In this document: positions 54,760 through 63,988 of the stretch, in pieces
How positions within the stretch are numbered: the stretch's first letter is position 1
How the letters are laid out: each line of letters begins with the position of its first letter
From: Lactiplantibacillus plantarum EGD-AQ4
Lineage (GTDB): Bacteria; Bacillota; Bacilli; Lactobacillales; Lactobacillaceae
DNA: 64,000 nt
Direction: 5' to 3'
NCBI RefSeq assembly: GCF_000463075.2
Contig: NZ_AVAQ01000012.1
Coordinates: forward strand, 1 to 64,000
Made by a program: the position numbers and the translations under genes
The notes under the pieces: generated by a model
What the model saw: only the letters and a program-made list of their open reading frames with translations
Databases searched by the model: none
Told to the model about the DNA's origin: nothing

Positions 54760-56121
54760 TTAATCAGTCGTGTGACGTCGATTGCGTTGCCGCTTAAAAC
54801 CAAATAAACTCATTGCTGTTAATAACACGAAACCCAGTACCGTCACAACTTGATTGGTACGTTCATCAGTTTGTGGTAAGGTTGCGGACTTAGTTGCAGT
54901 CGTTGGGTGTGTTGAATGTGTTGGGTGCGTTGCGGTCGGCTTCGTCACAACTGGACTAGTCGTCGTTCTTAAGGCCGACTTGACATGCGGATTTGCTGTC
55001 CCTTTAACTTGAAGTTGATCAGTTGAATGCGTCAGAGTTGGTTTGGGCGCTTCACCTGTTGGTCCGTCCGTGTGGTTATTATGGTTTCCTGTTGGGTTAG
55101 CCGGTACTTGTCCATTCGAGTTGTTGCCATGTACAGTTGATTGGCCGGCCGGTGCTTGTCCACCCTTGTCATTACCATGGTCCGTTGTTGGCTTCGCCGG
55201 TGTTGGATTGGCCGGTGTTTGTCCACCTTTGCCATCATCAGGGCGGGCGGGCTGTTTAGCCGCGCTCAGCAATGCCAGTGTTTGGTTCCGCACCGCCGTT
55301 AAATGACTTTGGGCCGCCGTCCGCTCTTTTTCTGCAGCTCTCACCTTCGCTTTGGCTGAATCGACATGGTTGCGTGCCACTTTAACCGTATCTTCCGCTT
55401 TGACGACAGCGGCCTGAGGTTTAACCGTATCATGTTCCTTTTTGGCCACACGATAATCAACTGCAGTCCCGCTGACTTCAATATCGGCGTTAGCGCGTTC
55501 TTCTTTAGCTGCCGTTAAAGCAGTTGTCGCTTTAATTAACCTGGCTTGTGCCGCCGTCAATGCAGTCTGAGCCGTCGCTAACTTCCCCTTCGCAGTCATC
55601 AAAGCAGCTTGGTTGGCAGCACTACTATCCTTATCAACGGCCGTTTGGGCGGTTTTAACGTTCGCTGTTAATTGATCCACAGTTGCCTGGGCAGTTGTAA
55701 CAGCCGTTTGAGCCGTTGCCTGGTTAGCCGTGGCAGTGTTAACGGCTTGCTTGGCCTTCGTCTGACGTGCAACTGCGGTGTCATGCAACGTGGCCATTGC
55801 ATCTTGGATTCGTTGATTCTTTGCCAAAACGCCATCGGCAGCTGCGAGTTCATCTTGAGCTGCTTGAGCAGCGCTCTTGGCAGCGGTCAAGGCTTGCTTA
55901 GCGTTCGTATATGTTTGATCAGCTGCATCCACCCGTGCTTGTGCAGCTTGGACCGCTGGATGGCGGTCGACTTGAGCAGCGATTGAATCAGTCGTCTGCG
56001 TGCTTTTAGCAGTGTAAACGGCCGGTTTAGTCGTGATGGCTGCACTAGCAGCGACGCCCTGAGCCATCAGACCTCCAGTTAACATCGTCATTCCCATTGC
56101 AACTTTTAGCGCCTTTGTCAT
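54760..56121 (-). CDS. LPXTG cell-wall anchored protein with Ala-rich helical domain
   Basis: 453 residues. Signal peptide 1-28 ends at ASA. Residues 45-285 are Ala/Gln/Thr-rich and almost without Gly or Pro (QAALTAAKSAAQAAQDEL type), a long coiled coil or helical stalk. A Gly/Asn/Pro linker with repeats of GGQxPAxxT follows (290-350), then LPQTDE, a TM helix and KRQRNRRH. Sortase substrate. Gene order surface protein - LysR - gacP - lpdC is that remembered for L. plantarum around lp_2940-lp_2945. Confidence 0.9.
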   Translation of the reverse strand: MTKALKVAMGMTMLTGGLMAQGVAASAAITTKPAVYTAKSTQTTDSIAAQVDRHPAVQAAQARVDAADQTYTNAKQALTAAKSAAQAAQDELAAADGVLAKNQRIQDAMATLHDTAVARQTKAKQAVNTATANQATAQTAVTTAQATVDQLTANVKTAQTAVDKDSSAANQAALMTAKGKLATAQTALTAAQARLIKATTALTAAKEERANADIEVSGTAVDYRVAKKEHDTVKPQAAVVKAEDTVKVARNHVDSAKAKVRAAEKERTAAQSHLTAVRNQTLALLSAAKQPARPDDGKGGQTPANPTPAKPTTDHGNDKGGQAPAGQSTVHGNNSNGQVPANPTGNHNNHTDGPTGEAPKPTLTHSTDQLQVKGTANPHVKSALRTTTSPVVTKPTATHPTHSTHPTTATKSATLPQTDERTNQVVTVLGFVLLTAMSLFGFKRQRNRRHTTD

Positions 56122-56554
56122 ACGAAACCCATCCTTTAAAAGTATTGACCAACACTTGAATCATCTGAGTCAATTTCAAGTATCCCCTTACCGGTCTATT
56201 TTCATTGTGCCTGAAGAAAATCTAAATACAAGCAATCCCGAGATCACGGCGTTTTATCAATCCGCAACCACTGTGAAATACCAGTCCGGCCAGTTGAAAA
56301 TATTTATACTTTTTCATGAAAGCCACTTTTGATTGAGCTTGTCACACCAAGGTCATGCGCACCAGTGGCAACAATTTGCAGCCACAAACGTTAATGCCCG
56401 CTATCGTGTCATCAGAAACCCATTATCGCGAAAAAAATTAACTTATATTTCAATCACCGTAACTTGTCTGCTAAATTTATCGCAGATTATAACTGTCACA
56501 TAATTAGGCCGCACTCCACATCGGTGTTAAAATAGAAGCTAACTTAAGGAAAGT
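56122..56554. other. divergent region, LPXTG / LysR genes
   Basis: AT-rich with room for both promoters. No reading frame supported; no strong palindrome. Confidence 0.45.
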
Positions 56555-57481
56555 GTGACTGACATGACCATTAATGACCTGCAAGCATTTGTGATGGTGT
56601 ACGATTTACGCCACATTTCGAACGCCGCCGTAGAACTGCATCTCTCCCAATCAGAGCTCTCCAAACGGATGCGCGCCTTGGAAAACGAACTTAACCTCCA
56701 ATTAATCGACACGCATAACAAGCGCCGCCTTCAAATTACGCCCGCTGGTGAGACGTTTTATCATCATGCCCATAAAATCATTCGCGACTATGAAAATATG
56801 ATGCACGACCTCGCCCCCAATCGACCGACGACTTTCAAGAAACTTGTCATTGGGTCGATTCCGGTCTCGGGCCAATATAACATTGCCAAAAAGATTGCCA
56901 CTTTTGATAACCAGCACGCCGACGTTGAAATCAAGATCATTGAAGATGAAGGCGATCAGGTCGTAAAACGATTATTAGCCGGTGAATTACAAGCTGCTAT
57001 TATTCGGGATACGCAGACTCATCAGCTGCAGCCGACTGACTTTCAAAAGCAATCACTGCTGACCGACGAATTGAAGATTATTTTATCCCGGGACCATCCC
57101 CTCGCTAATCGAGCGGTCATTCGGGTTCAAGACCTCGCCAGCCAGAAAATTGCGACGCTCCCACCTGGTTCTGGTGTTTATGAGCCCATCAATGATCTGT
57201 TTGGCCGGCAAGGGTTGACGCCGAACTTCTTCTTCGAAAGTACGCATATCGAAACGCTCCTGGGCATGCTGGACGATAGCAATGTGACCTTTCTCTTCAA
57301 GCAGTCCGTGCTACCATTCATGACCGAGCACGTTGTCATGCGTTCACTCGCGGTTCCACTGATTAGCCAACTGAACTTCGTCTATCCGCAACGCTCAGGT
57401 AATCAGCTACTAACTGATTTAATCGACTACTTAACGGTTACCGCCCATGGTATTAAGCCGCAATCTATAACAAAACAATAA
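56555..57481 (+). CDS. LysR family regulator beside the gallate genes
   Basis: About 305-308 residues: N-terminal HTH (LQAFVMVYDLRHISNAAVELHLSQSELSKRMRALENEL) and a C-terminal periplasmic-binding-like effector domain. Start GTG 56555 or ATG 56564; neither has ideal spacing from TAAGGA. LysR proteins usually lie divergent from their targets; here it is convergent with gacP. In L. plantarum a LysR gene at this position has been tied to gallate/tannin use, so the ligand may be gallate. Inference from place and family. Confidence 0.88.
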   Translation: MTDMTINDLQAFVMVYDLRHISNAAVELHLSQSELSKRMRALENELNLQLIDTHNKRRLQITPAGETFYHHAHKIIRDYENMMHDLAPNRPTTFKKLVIGSIPVSGQYNIAKKIATFDNQHADVEIKIIEDEGDQVVKRLLAGELQAAIIRDTQTHQLQPTDFQKQSLLTDELKIILSRDHPLANRAVIRVQDLASQKIATLPPGSGVYEPINDLFGRQGLTPNFFFESTHIETLLGMLDDSNVTFLFKQSVLPFMTEHVVMRSLAVPLISQLNFVYPQRSGNQLLTDLIDYLTVTAHGIKPQSITKQ

Positions 57482-57489
57482 TCAACACA

Positions 57490-57540
57490 AAAAACGCTTT
57501 TCAGCTGACCACAATTTGGTCGAGCTTGAAAAGCGTTTTT
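57490..57540. terminator. bidirectional terminator between the LysR gene and gacP
   Basis: AAAACGCTTTTCA (57491-57503) with its exact complement at 57527-57539, more inner pairs, T run on either side. Confidence 0.88.
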
Positions 57541-57579
57541 CAATCAATTCAATTCTCAATTTTGGTTCTAAACCGTGGC

Positions 57580-58959
57580 TTATGCCAAACCAACTAAGTG
57601 GAACCAGAACATTTCAACAATGGCGATGACGAAGACCACCGCAGTCAACGGAATCCCCAAACGCATAACATCTTTTTGCGTGTATCCACCACCGGTATCG
57701 GGGTCGCTACCAACTAAGACGGCTAAGTTGTGGAACGGTAAGATGTAATGCAAGTTGGTAACTGAGAAGACCAACAGTGAAACTGCCAATGGTGAAATTC
57801 CCATGTGAGCAGTCGCTGCCACGAACGCAGGAATCGTAATCCCCATGACCGCGATAACGGAACCCATGAACATGTGAATTATCATGGCGAAGACCGTAAT
57901 CACGATTGCTAACAAGTAGATATTCGTTGGCAAGTTGCTTGGAATCAACGTTTTGGCAATCCAGTTGTTCATCCCGGTCACGCCACCGACATTCCCGATC
58001 GCAATGGCTGAGGTCAAGAAGACCAGCACATTGACGGGAACACCTTCCCATGACTTGGCAGTCAAAATACCACCAATAACCGGTAAACTCATCATTAAGG
58101 CCACAATCAAGGTCAACCAACCAACATCTAGGCCAGTGATCCCACTGGTTAACCACAGTGCGATCGCAATGACCAACCAAACGATCGTCCGGATTTCTTT
58201 ACCAGTCATGGCGCCGAGTTGTGCTTGTTGTTGCTTCAAAGCTTCAACATCAATGTGAACTTCTCGACTAGGCTTGAACAAGAATAGGAACAAGAACATC
58301 GTTAAGACGGCCGCAATAATCATTGGAACGCCCATATCAATAAAGTAAGAAACAAAGTTGACACTTTGACCAGAAGCTTGAACAGCTAATGGGTTCAAAG
58401 ACGTATCACCAGTATAGAAGACCCCAGACAGTGGGCAGGAAGCCGCAAAGACGGCCAATCCTAATTTAGCTAAATCACGTTTTGGCATATTAGCCGTTTC
58501 AGCAACCACCGTAATGACCGACATGATCATGAATGCACGTGGCCATGGATGTGGAATCAATAGCGCTAAGATAAAGGTCAACGCGAAAATCGAAATCACG
58601 ATACCTTTCCAACTACGCACAAATTTAATGATGAACGCGTATGCAATTCGTTGGCCCAAACCAGATTCGTTAACGGCACCGGCAATCAAGTAGGCCCCAA
58701 TCACGAGCCACATGATTGAACCGGTCCACGCCGACGAGAAGACTTGCTTAGGTGTCGCAACGTTCATAATAATCAGTAACATCAGGTAAATCCCACCGAC
58801 ATATGCTGGTTGAGCAATCTGGGTCGCCCACCACACAACGGTCATCAGACTAAGTGCCAAGTCCATTTGGCCCTTAGCAGATAAGCCGGCAATCGGTAGG
58901 AAGTAGATAATAGCAAACACCGCGATTCCGCTCAAAAAGCCAATCGTTTTCTTGTTCAC
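57580..58959 (-). CDS. gacP: gallate permease, DASS family
   Basis: 459-residue membrane transporter with about 12 TM segments, of the divalent-anion:Na+ symporter (SLC13-like) family. It lies directly downstream of lpdC as in L. plantarum, where the gene at this place (lp_2943) was shown to bring in gallate. Between the two genes is a hairpin with a T run (58993-59029), so its level may be lower than that of lpdC. Confidence 0.9.
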   Translation of the reverse strand: MNKKTIGFLSGIAVFAIIYFLPIAGLSAKGQMDLALSLMTVVWWATQIAQPAYVGGIYLMLLIIMNVATPKQVFSSAWTGSIMWLVIGAYLIAGAVNESGLGQRIAYAFIIKFVRSWKGIVISIFALTFILALLIPHPWPRAFMIMSVITVVAETANMPKRDLAKLGLAVFAASCPLSGVFYTGDTSLNPLAVQASGQSVNFVSYFIDMGVPMIIAAVLTMFLFLFLFKPSREVHIDVEALKQQQAQLGAMTGKEIRTIVWLVIAIALWLTSGITGLDVGWLTLIVALMMSLPVIGGILTAKSWEGVPVNVLVFLTSAIAIGNVGGVTGMNNWIAKTLIPSNLPTNIYLLAIVITVFAMIIHMFMGSVIAVMGITIPAFVAATAHMGISPLAVSLLVFSVTNLHYILPFHNLAVLVGSDPDTGGGYTQKDVMRLGIPLTAVVFVIAIVEMFWFHLVGLA

Positions 58960-58992
58960 GAGTTAAATGCTCCCTTCATTTTGACAGTAAAA

Positions 58993-59029
58993 AGCCACCC
59001 GACCAGGACGCTTCCGTGGTCTGGCGGCT
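58993..59029 (-). terminator. hairpin between lpdC and gacP, probably leaky
   Basis: AGCC-G-CC-AG-ACCA type arms around GGAAGCGTCC, then TTTTTAC on the minus strand. Placed between two genes of one pathway, it would let only part of the transcripts reach gacP. Confidence 0.65.
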
Positions 59030-59100
59030 CCTCACATTATTAAAGTTAACTTGTTCGATTCGTTATTGACGGCATAACTAGTCGCATCAAGTATTAAGGT

Positions 59101-60573
59101 TTATTTCAAATACTTTTCCCAGTCATCGACCTTCATGAATTGAGCCCGTTCAAATTGGTCTTTCATATCGTATGGCACCGTGCCATCGATAACCAACTTC
59201 GAACTCATCCCACGGAAGCGAATCGATTTTGGATCGTATTGTGGCCGTTCTGATGGATCCAATGGATGGTTCCGCATGCCGGATAAGACCATTAAGTCTT
59301 GATCAGCTTGGAAACGCGTATTCATGGTCCAAATAACATCGTTCATATCAAAAATATCAACGTCTTCATCAACTAAGATGACCGTCTTCAATTCCTTGAA
59401 CGCTGAGAACGCCAATAAGGCTGCTTGCCGTTGAATTCCTTCATCCGCTTCATTATCCTTATGAATCTGCATGATGGTCATCAACTTACCACCACCAGCC
59501 GGTGGATTGTAAACGTTCGTCACTTTGCCAGGAATGGCGCGGTTAACTAATTGTAAGATACTTGCTTCAGTTGGAATACCAGCCATGCTGACATGTTCTT
59601 CGGATGGTCCGATAACACTTTGCATGATGGCATTTTCCCGATGCGTTACCGCCGTAACCTTGATTACTTGTAAGGCTGGGTTAGCGTCACCATCATAACC
59701 TGGGAATTCAGGCATCGCTTTACCCGTATGAGTATTGATGTCTTCTTGAATCCGTTCGTTAGGCATGATGTAGCCTTCCAACGTGTATTCAGAACGTGCA
59801 ATCGCCTTTTCATCAACGGTAACCCCATCGACTAATTGAACGGCTTGATTCCGAATAGCACCAGCAACCCCTAATTCGTTGTAACCAAATGGCGTGGTAG
59901 GTGGTTCAAAGGTGGCACCAATGGTAATGGCAGGATCCAAACCAATGTTAATTGTGATTGGCATTGGTTTATTGGCCTTTTCATATTCTTCTGCGAAGGC
60001 ACCGATATGACGGCCACCAGGCATGATGTAGATTCCGAGCTTGTCCTTGTCTTCAAGAACCATCCGGTGAATCGTAACATCACTCTTGGACTTGTCCATG
60101 CTTGAGCCGAAAACAACCCCGACCGTAATATATGGACCAGCATCTTGTGGTGTGTTAGTTGGTGCTGCAACTAACTTACGAATATCAAAGCCTTCATCAG
60201 TTGACTTGTAAATGACTTCGTGAGCCGGTGCATCCTTTTCAGCGACCGTTTCCGGTGCAACTGGATTTGAAACTGCATCGTTAAGATATTGACCTAACGT
60301 TTGGTAATCATGATGGAACATCTTACCAACCCGACGACGGCTGGCCATTAAACCAGTCAAGACACGCGTGTCAGGAAAACCCTTCACGTTGTTGAACATC
60401 ATTGCTGGACCTTCTTGTGTTGGCCGTTCAACGGTCCCACCAGCACCAATATACCGATAAACACCAGAAAGTTCCGCATTTGGATCTACTTCAACGTCGG
60501 TTTCATGATAGTTCTTCGGATCATCTTTGATCTCATCAAGTACCCGGCGTAAATCCCATGGTTGTTCTGCCAT
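59101..60573 (-). CDS. lpdC: gallate/protocatechuate decarboxylase, large subunit
   Basis: UbiD-family enzyme of 490 residues that turns gallate into pyrogallol and protocatechuate into catechol with prenylated FMN. The sequence follows the known L. plantarum LpdC almost throughout (N-terminal MAEQPWDLRRVLDEIKDDP, central ITINIGLDPAITIGATFEPP, C-terminal FERAQFMKVDDWEKYLK). Ribosome site AAGGAG before ATG. The prenyltransferase LpdB and LpdD are not in the window; in L. plantarum they lie far away on the chromosome. Confidence 0.96.
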   Translation of the reverse strand: MAEQPWDLRRVLDEIKDDPKNYHETDVEVDPNAELSGVYRYIGAGGTVERPTQEGPAMMFNNVKGFPDTRVLTGLMASRRRVGKMFHHDYQTLGQYLNDAVSNPVAPETVAEKDAPAHEVIYKSTDEGFDIRKLVAAPTNTPQDAGPYITVGVVFGSSMDKSKSDVTIHRMVLEDKDKLGIYIMPGGRHIGAFAEEYEKANKPMPITINIGLDPAITIGATFEPPTTPFGYNELGVAGAIRNQAVQLVDGVTVDEKAIARSEYTLEGYIMPNERIQEDINTHTGKAMPEFPGYDGDANPALQVIKVTAVTHRENAIMQSVIGPSEEHVSMAGIPTEASILQLVNRAIPGKVTNVYNPPAGGGKLMTIMQIHKDNEADEGIQRQAALLAFSAFKELKTVILVDEDVDIFDMNDVIWTMNTRFQADQDLMVLSGMRNHPLDPSERPQYDPKSIRFRGMSSKLVIDGTVPYDMKDQFERAQFMKVDDWEKYLK

Positions 60574-61216
60574 TTCAATTCATCTCCTTTAAAATTTACA
60601 AGACCATCATAATGCCAGACGTAAGCGGGTTCAATTCGGATTCAGCACTTGTATTATTCCATTCGTGAATAATACAGTCAGTGGTGAATTTTGTTTTGTT
60701 GATATTTAGCTTGTCACTTGAGTCGCGGATTGGATTTGGACTGATCATTGATGATACTTGGCACTTGATGAGTGAATTTGTGGCATGCATCATGATTCAT
60801 GAAAAAGCAACTAACACAATGCGTAAATAATCATTGAAGGTGAGCTTTAAATCTTACTGCCCTTGCACCACTTCAAGCGGCCTGGTAAAAACTCATTAAT
60901 TCCAAGTTCATCCCAATATTCAAGTCATACTACGTCATAACAGCAACCATTAATTGACTAAACTTTGTATTAACCATTGCATACCCGTTTAATCATCGTT
61001 ATACTTTAGATTATGTTAATATTTTTATGAAATTCTTAATTTATTAACATGATTAGTTGTTAGTTATCAAAGCCAACGTTTACCAGTATTTGCCATATTA
61101 ATATTGTGATTTAAAATTTATATTTGGCTGCGATTAACGGCGATTTACCCATCAACATTGTGGGGAATCGTTTTTTTCTGACAACTAATCAATCTAGCAT
61201 AAAGGAGCATCGGGGA
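60574..61216. other. long intergenic region, lpdC promoter and zinc-ribbon gene promoter
   Basis: 643 bases without a supported gene. ATTCGTGAAT (60662-60671) and ATTCATGAA (60795-60803) may be related regulator sites for lpdC. ACTAACACAATGCG at 60810 is repeated exactly at 41-54. 60940-61120 is AT-rich. Confidence 0.5.
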
Positions 61217-62683
61217 ATGCACAAGCAACACCAATTCTTTCAAGCGGCTGACGACCGGTCTGGTCAATCCGCTTTCTGTCCGAACTGTGGGCAACCAATC
61301 ACCGCAACGGACGAATTCTGCGCGAACTGCGGCTTTAATTTAAAGGCCGCAGCGACCAGCCAAGCGGACACCACCGCACCAGCGTCGTCCGCACAATCAG
61401 CGACTAGTCAGGCGACTCGGCACACCCGGCAAACGCCACGCCACCCGTTACCAAAATGGGGATGGATAACCATTGCCGTTGTCGCCGTCATTGCCATCGG
61501 TGGTTATTTGTATGGGCAACATTACTATCAGCCAGCGAACCAGCTCAATCGCGATTTAACGGCACTCAAGACTGGCAAGGAACTCGCAAAACAAGTTACC
61601 AGTACGGATCCATCATTGAAAATCACTACTGATAGCGTCAAGCCGATGGTGACTTATTTCAAAAAGAACCGTAAATCGTTGGCCAGTCTAGCTAGCGCGC
61701 TTAAAAGCAATTCTACCAACGATTATGACATTCAATTTGTTAAAACTGGAAAAACCTGGCTATTCTTTGATAAATACAAATTACAAGTTCCGTCAGTCTA
61801 CGCAACTTTGGCTACTAATCACCGGAACGTTAAGTTAAGTGTTAATGGCAAAAAAGTTGCGACTTCCAATAAGACAAACTATGAGCACAAAATCGGCCCA
61901 TACGTTCCAGGAACCTATACGTTAACTGCCAAAGGAACGGTCAGTGGTCATAAGATCACTAACAAAGGCAACTACTATTTGCAGTCGAGTGGCAATACTT
62001 ATGACCTTGATTTGCGCACGATTTCATTCACTGTTACCGGTGCACCGAATACCACTGTTTATTTGAATGGTGAAAAGGAAGGCCAAATCAATAGTAGCGG
62101 AACACTCGCGCTGAATGACGTGCCATGGTCAAATCGGATGATGCTGTCAGGTAAGTACAAGGTTGGTTCGCAAACCTTAACCTCCAAGAAAACTAATGTT
62201 AGCAATGCAGAAAGTACGGATGTCGACCTCAAGTTTGCAAACGTCATGAGTAAAGACAGTGCGTCAGACTATCTTAGCAACATCTTCAGCATCATCGACA
62301 GTTACACGTCTACTGGTGATTTGTCAGATACTTCATTCTATGACGACCGCTCTCTAGACGATTATTTTGTGAACGGCACCGATAACACTGACTATAAAGA
62401 ATTGGTTCAGATGGCTAAAGGCTATTACGATAACGATGATATCTGGAGTGTTTCTTACGAGCCAACCGTTTTATCCGTCCTGCCTGCAGCCGATAAACAA
62501 AGCCAGATCACTTACGACGTCAAATACAAATTCACCAACTCTGAAGATGACCGCACGCAAGTCTTCCGCTACACCGCAACGGTTGAAAAGACCGGTGGCC
62601 ATTATAAAATCGTCAAAATTAGTAGTGCTCAGAAGATTCAGTCATCGACATCCTCAGATGATTCGGACAGTTCCGACGATTAA
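61217..62683 (+). CDS. zinc-ribbon membrane protein, TcaA/YvbJ-like
   Basis: 488 residues from ATG 61217 (AAAGGAG nine bases before). Zinc ribbon CPNCGQ...CANCG (about 20-42) on the cytosolic side, Ala/Thr linker, one TM helix (WGWITIAVVAVIAIGGYLYG, near 85-105), and then an extracellular part of repeated beta domains (KLSVNGKKV, TVYLNGEKEG) and a C-terminal NTF2-like region, the TcaA arrangement. In staphylococci TcaA affects glycopeptide response. 69 bases before another zinc-ribbon gene, probably co-transcribed. Confidence 0.85.
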   Translation: MHKQHQFFQAADDRSGQSAFCPNCGQPITATDEFCANCGFNLKAAATSQADTTAPASSAQSATSQATRHTRQTPRHPLPKWGWITIAVVAVIAIGGYLYGQHYYQPANQLNRDLTALKTGKELAKQVTSTDPSLKITTDSVKPMVTYFKKNRKSLASLASALKSNSTNDYDIQFVKTGKTWLFFDKYKLQVPSVYATLATNHRNVKLSVNGKKVATSNKTNYEHKIGPYVPGTYTLTAKGTVSGHKITNKGNYYLQSSGNTYDLDLRTISFTVTGAPNTTVYLNGEKEGQINSSGTLALNDVPWSNRMMLSGKYKVGSQTLTSKKTNVSNAESTDVDLKFANVMSKDSASDYLSNIFSIIDSYTSTGDLSDTSFYDDRSLDDYFVNGTDNTDYKELVQMAKGYYDNDDIWSVSYEPTVLSVLPAADKQSQITYDVKYKFTNSEDDRTQVFRYTATVEKTGGHYKIVKISSAQKIQSSTSSDDSDSSDD

Positions 62684-62752
62684 TCACATTTAAGTGGTTG
62701 CATCAGCACCCACCCGAGTTTATTTAAGTTATTAAAAAGGAGTCTCTCAACT

Positions 62753-63757
62753 ATGAAAAAATGTCCAAATTGCGGCGCTGACGTCGCGACAACTGCTAAG
62801 TTCTGTACGCATTGTGGTTACCAATTCTCGCAAGTAACCTCCACATCAGCCGCCACCAGCGCAGCTTCAACTACCGACAGCCAAACCAGTAGCGTTAGCT
62901 CATCGGCAACTGCGACTTCTAATGTGGCAACTAGCCAAACTGCATCCCAAACGTCGCAAGCAACGACACAAACGACTAGTCAGGCCAACACGACGCAATC
63001 AAATGCATCGCGCTCAACCACAACTAATGCGAGTCGCGTCACTAGTAATCCGCAAGTTCAACAACTTCAGGCAACTGCCAAGAACTATTTCAGTTGGGTG
63101 TTAGATAGCTGGAAAAATCCGGGGCTTGAAATTAAGACGGAATCATACTTTAGCTACATTTCATTTGTCATTGAAGCCTTATTGATCACCTTGGCTGGGG
63201 TCACGATCAGTAATCGATTCCTGACTATGGCCGGTTCCAGCCAAAGCTACGTCGAAGTTAATAAACTTCCATTTTCCACTGATTTAGCCCTATTTATCAC
63301 GGTGCTCATTGGAATGTGCTTCTACATCGTCGTTGGCTATGTGACTTGCTTACTTGGGAGTCGGCAGTCCAAAGTCAGCTATTCGGTCTATATGAACCGG
63401 TTTGCGCAATTGACTAACTACGCGATTATCGTGAATGTACTCCTCTGGTTGTCAGCACTGCTGGTTAATTTTCACGCGTCATCGTTTACCGACTTCTTTG
63501 CCAGTTTCAAATGGGTCCTGATCTTCTTCACAATCGGGACATTCGTCTGGCAAGTGGCCTTGGTTTTTGTCATTAATAAGTCTGTTTCCCACCCAGTAAT
63601 TAGTCGCGTCTACTTGGCTTTAATTGCCATTCTGGTCGTGGCACTACTCTTCTATCTAATGGATAAGATCGCCCTCAATGGACTTCGGGCCGCATTGCCC
63701 AGTCAGCTCGAAAACTTCATTGGTGAACTAACGAATGCATTTGGCAGTCAGTATTAA
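62753..63757 (+). CDS. zinc-ribbon membrane protein, multi-TM
   Basis: 334 residues. N-terminal zinc ribbon CPNCGAD...CTHCG (4-22), then about 85 residues of low-complexity Ser/Thr/Gln, then about six TM segments (140-325). Resembles DUF6574-type proteins that sit beside TcaA-like genes in lactobacilli. Function unknown. Ribosome site AAGGAG. Terminator follows. Confidence 0.83.
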   Translation: MKKCPNCGADVATTAKFCTHCGYQFSQVTSTSAATSAASTTDSQTSSVSSSATATSNVATSQTASQTSQATTQTTSQANTTQSNASRSTTTNASRVTSNPQVQQLQATAKNYFSWVLDSWKNPGLEIKTESYFSYISFVIEALLITLAGVTISNRFLTMAGSSQSYVEVNKLPFSTDLALFITVLIGMCFYIVVGYVTCLLGSRQSKVSYSVYMNRFAQLTNYAIIVNVLLWLSALLVNFHASSFTDFFASFKWVLIFFTIGTFVWQVALVFVINKSVSHPVISRVYLALIAILVVALLFYLMDKIALNGLRAALPSQLENFIGELTNAFGSQY

Positions 63758-63777
63758 GCTATTATTTTTTCGATATT

Positions 63778-63830
63778 AAAAGTCGCATAGCGGCAATCCA
63801 CAATGATGGAATTGCCGTTATGCGACTTTT
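63778..63830 (+). terminator. terminator of the zinc-ribbon gene pair
   Basis: AAAAGTCGCATA and TATGCGACTTTT with further CGGCAAT/ATTGCCG pairs inside, then TATTT. Confidence 0.85.
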
Positions 63831-63874
63831 TATTTACGATTATTACTGTGAAAATACTAAACCTAATTGACGTC

Positions 63875-63988
63875 TCATTTTAACCAGCGCCGGCCCAACT
63901 GGCGACCGCTTTGATAGACTGCTAGTACCGCGGCAATCAGCCAACTAGCCGTCACGAACGCTTTGAACATTGCGCGCACATGCGTCAT
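63875..63988 (-). CDS. small single-helix membrane peptide, candidate
   Basis: 37 codons from ATG 63988 with AAGGAT seven bases upstream: a short basic N-terminus (MTHVRAMFKAF), one TM helix (VTASWLIAAVLAVYQ) and a basic tail (SGRQLGRRWLK). It ends short of the plus-strand terminator, on the opposite strand. The start lies 12 bases from the window end, so an operon partner upstream cannot be judged. Confidence 0.5.
   Translation of the reverse strand: MTHVRAMFKAFVTASWLIAAVLAVYQSGRQLGRRWLK

Noticed and set aside
60596-60793. 65-codon minus-strand frame upstream of lpdC
   Set aside because: No ribosome site, and it would occupy the lpdC promoter region.
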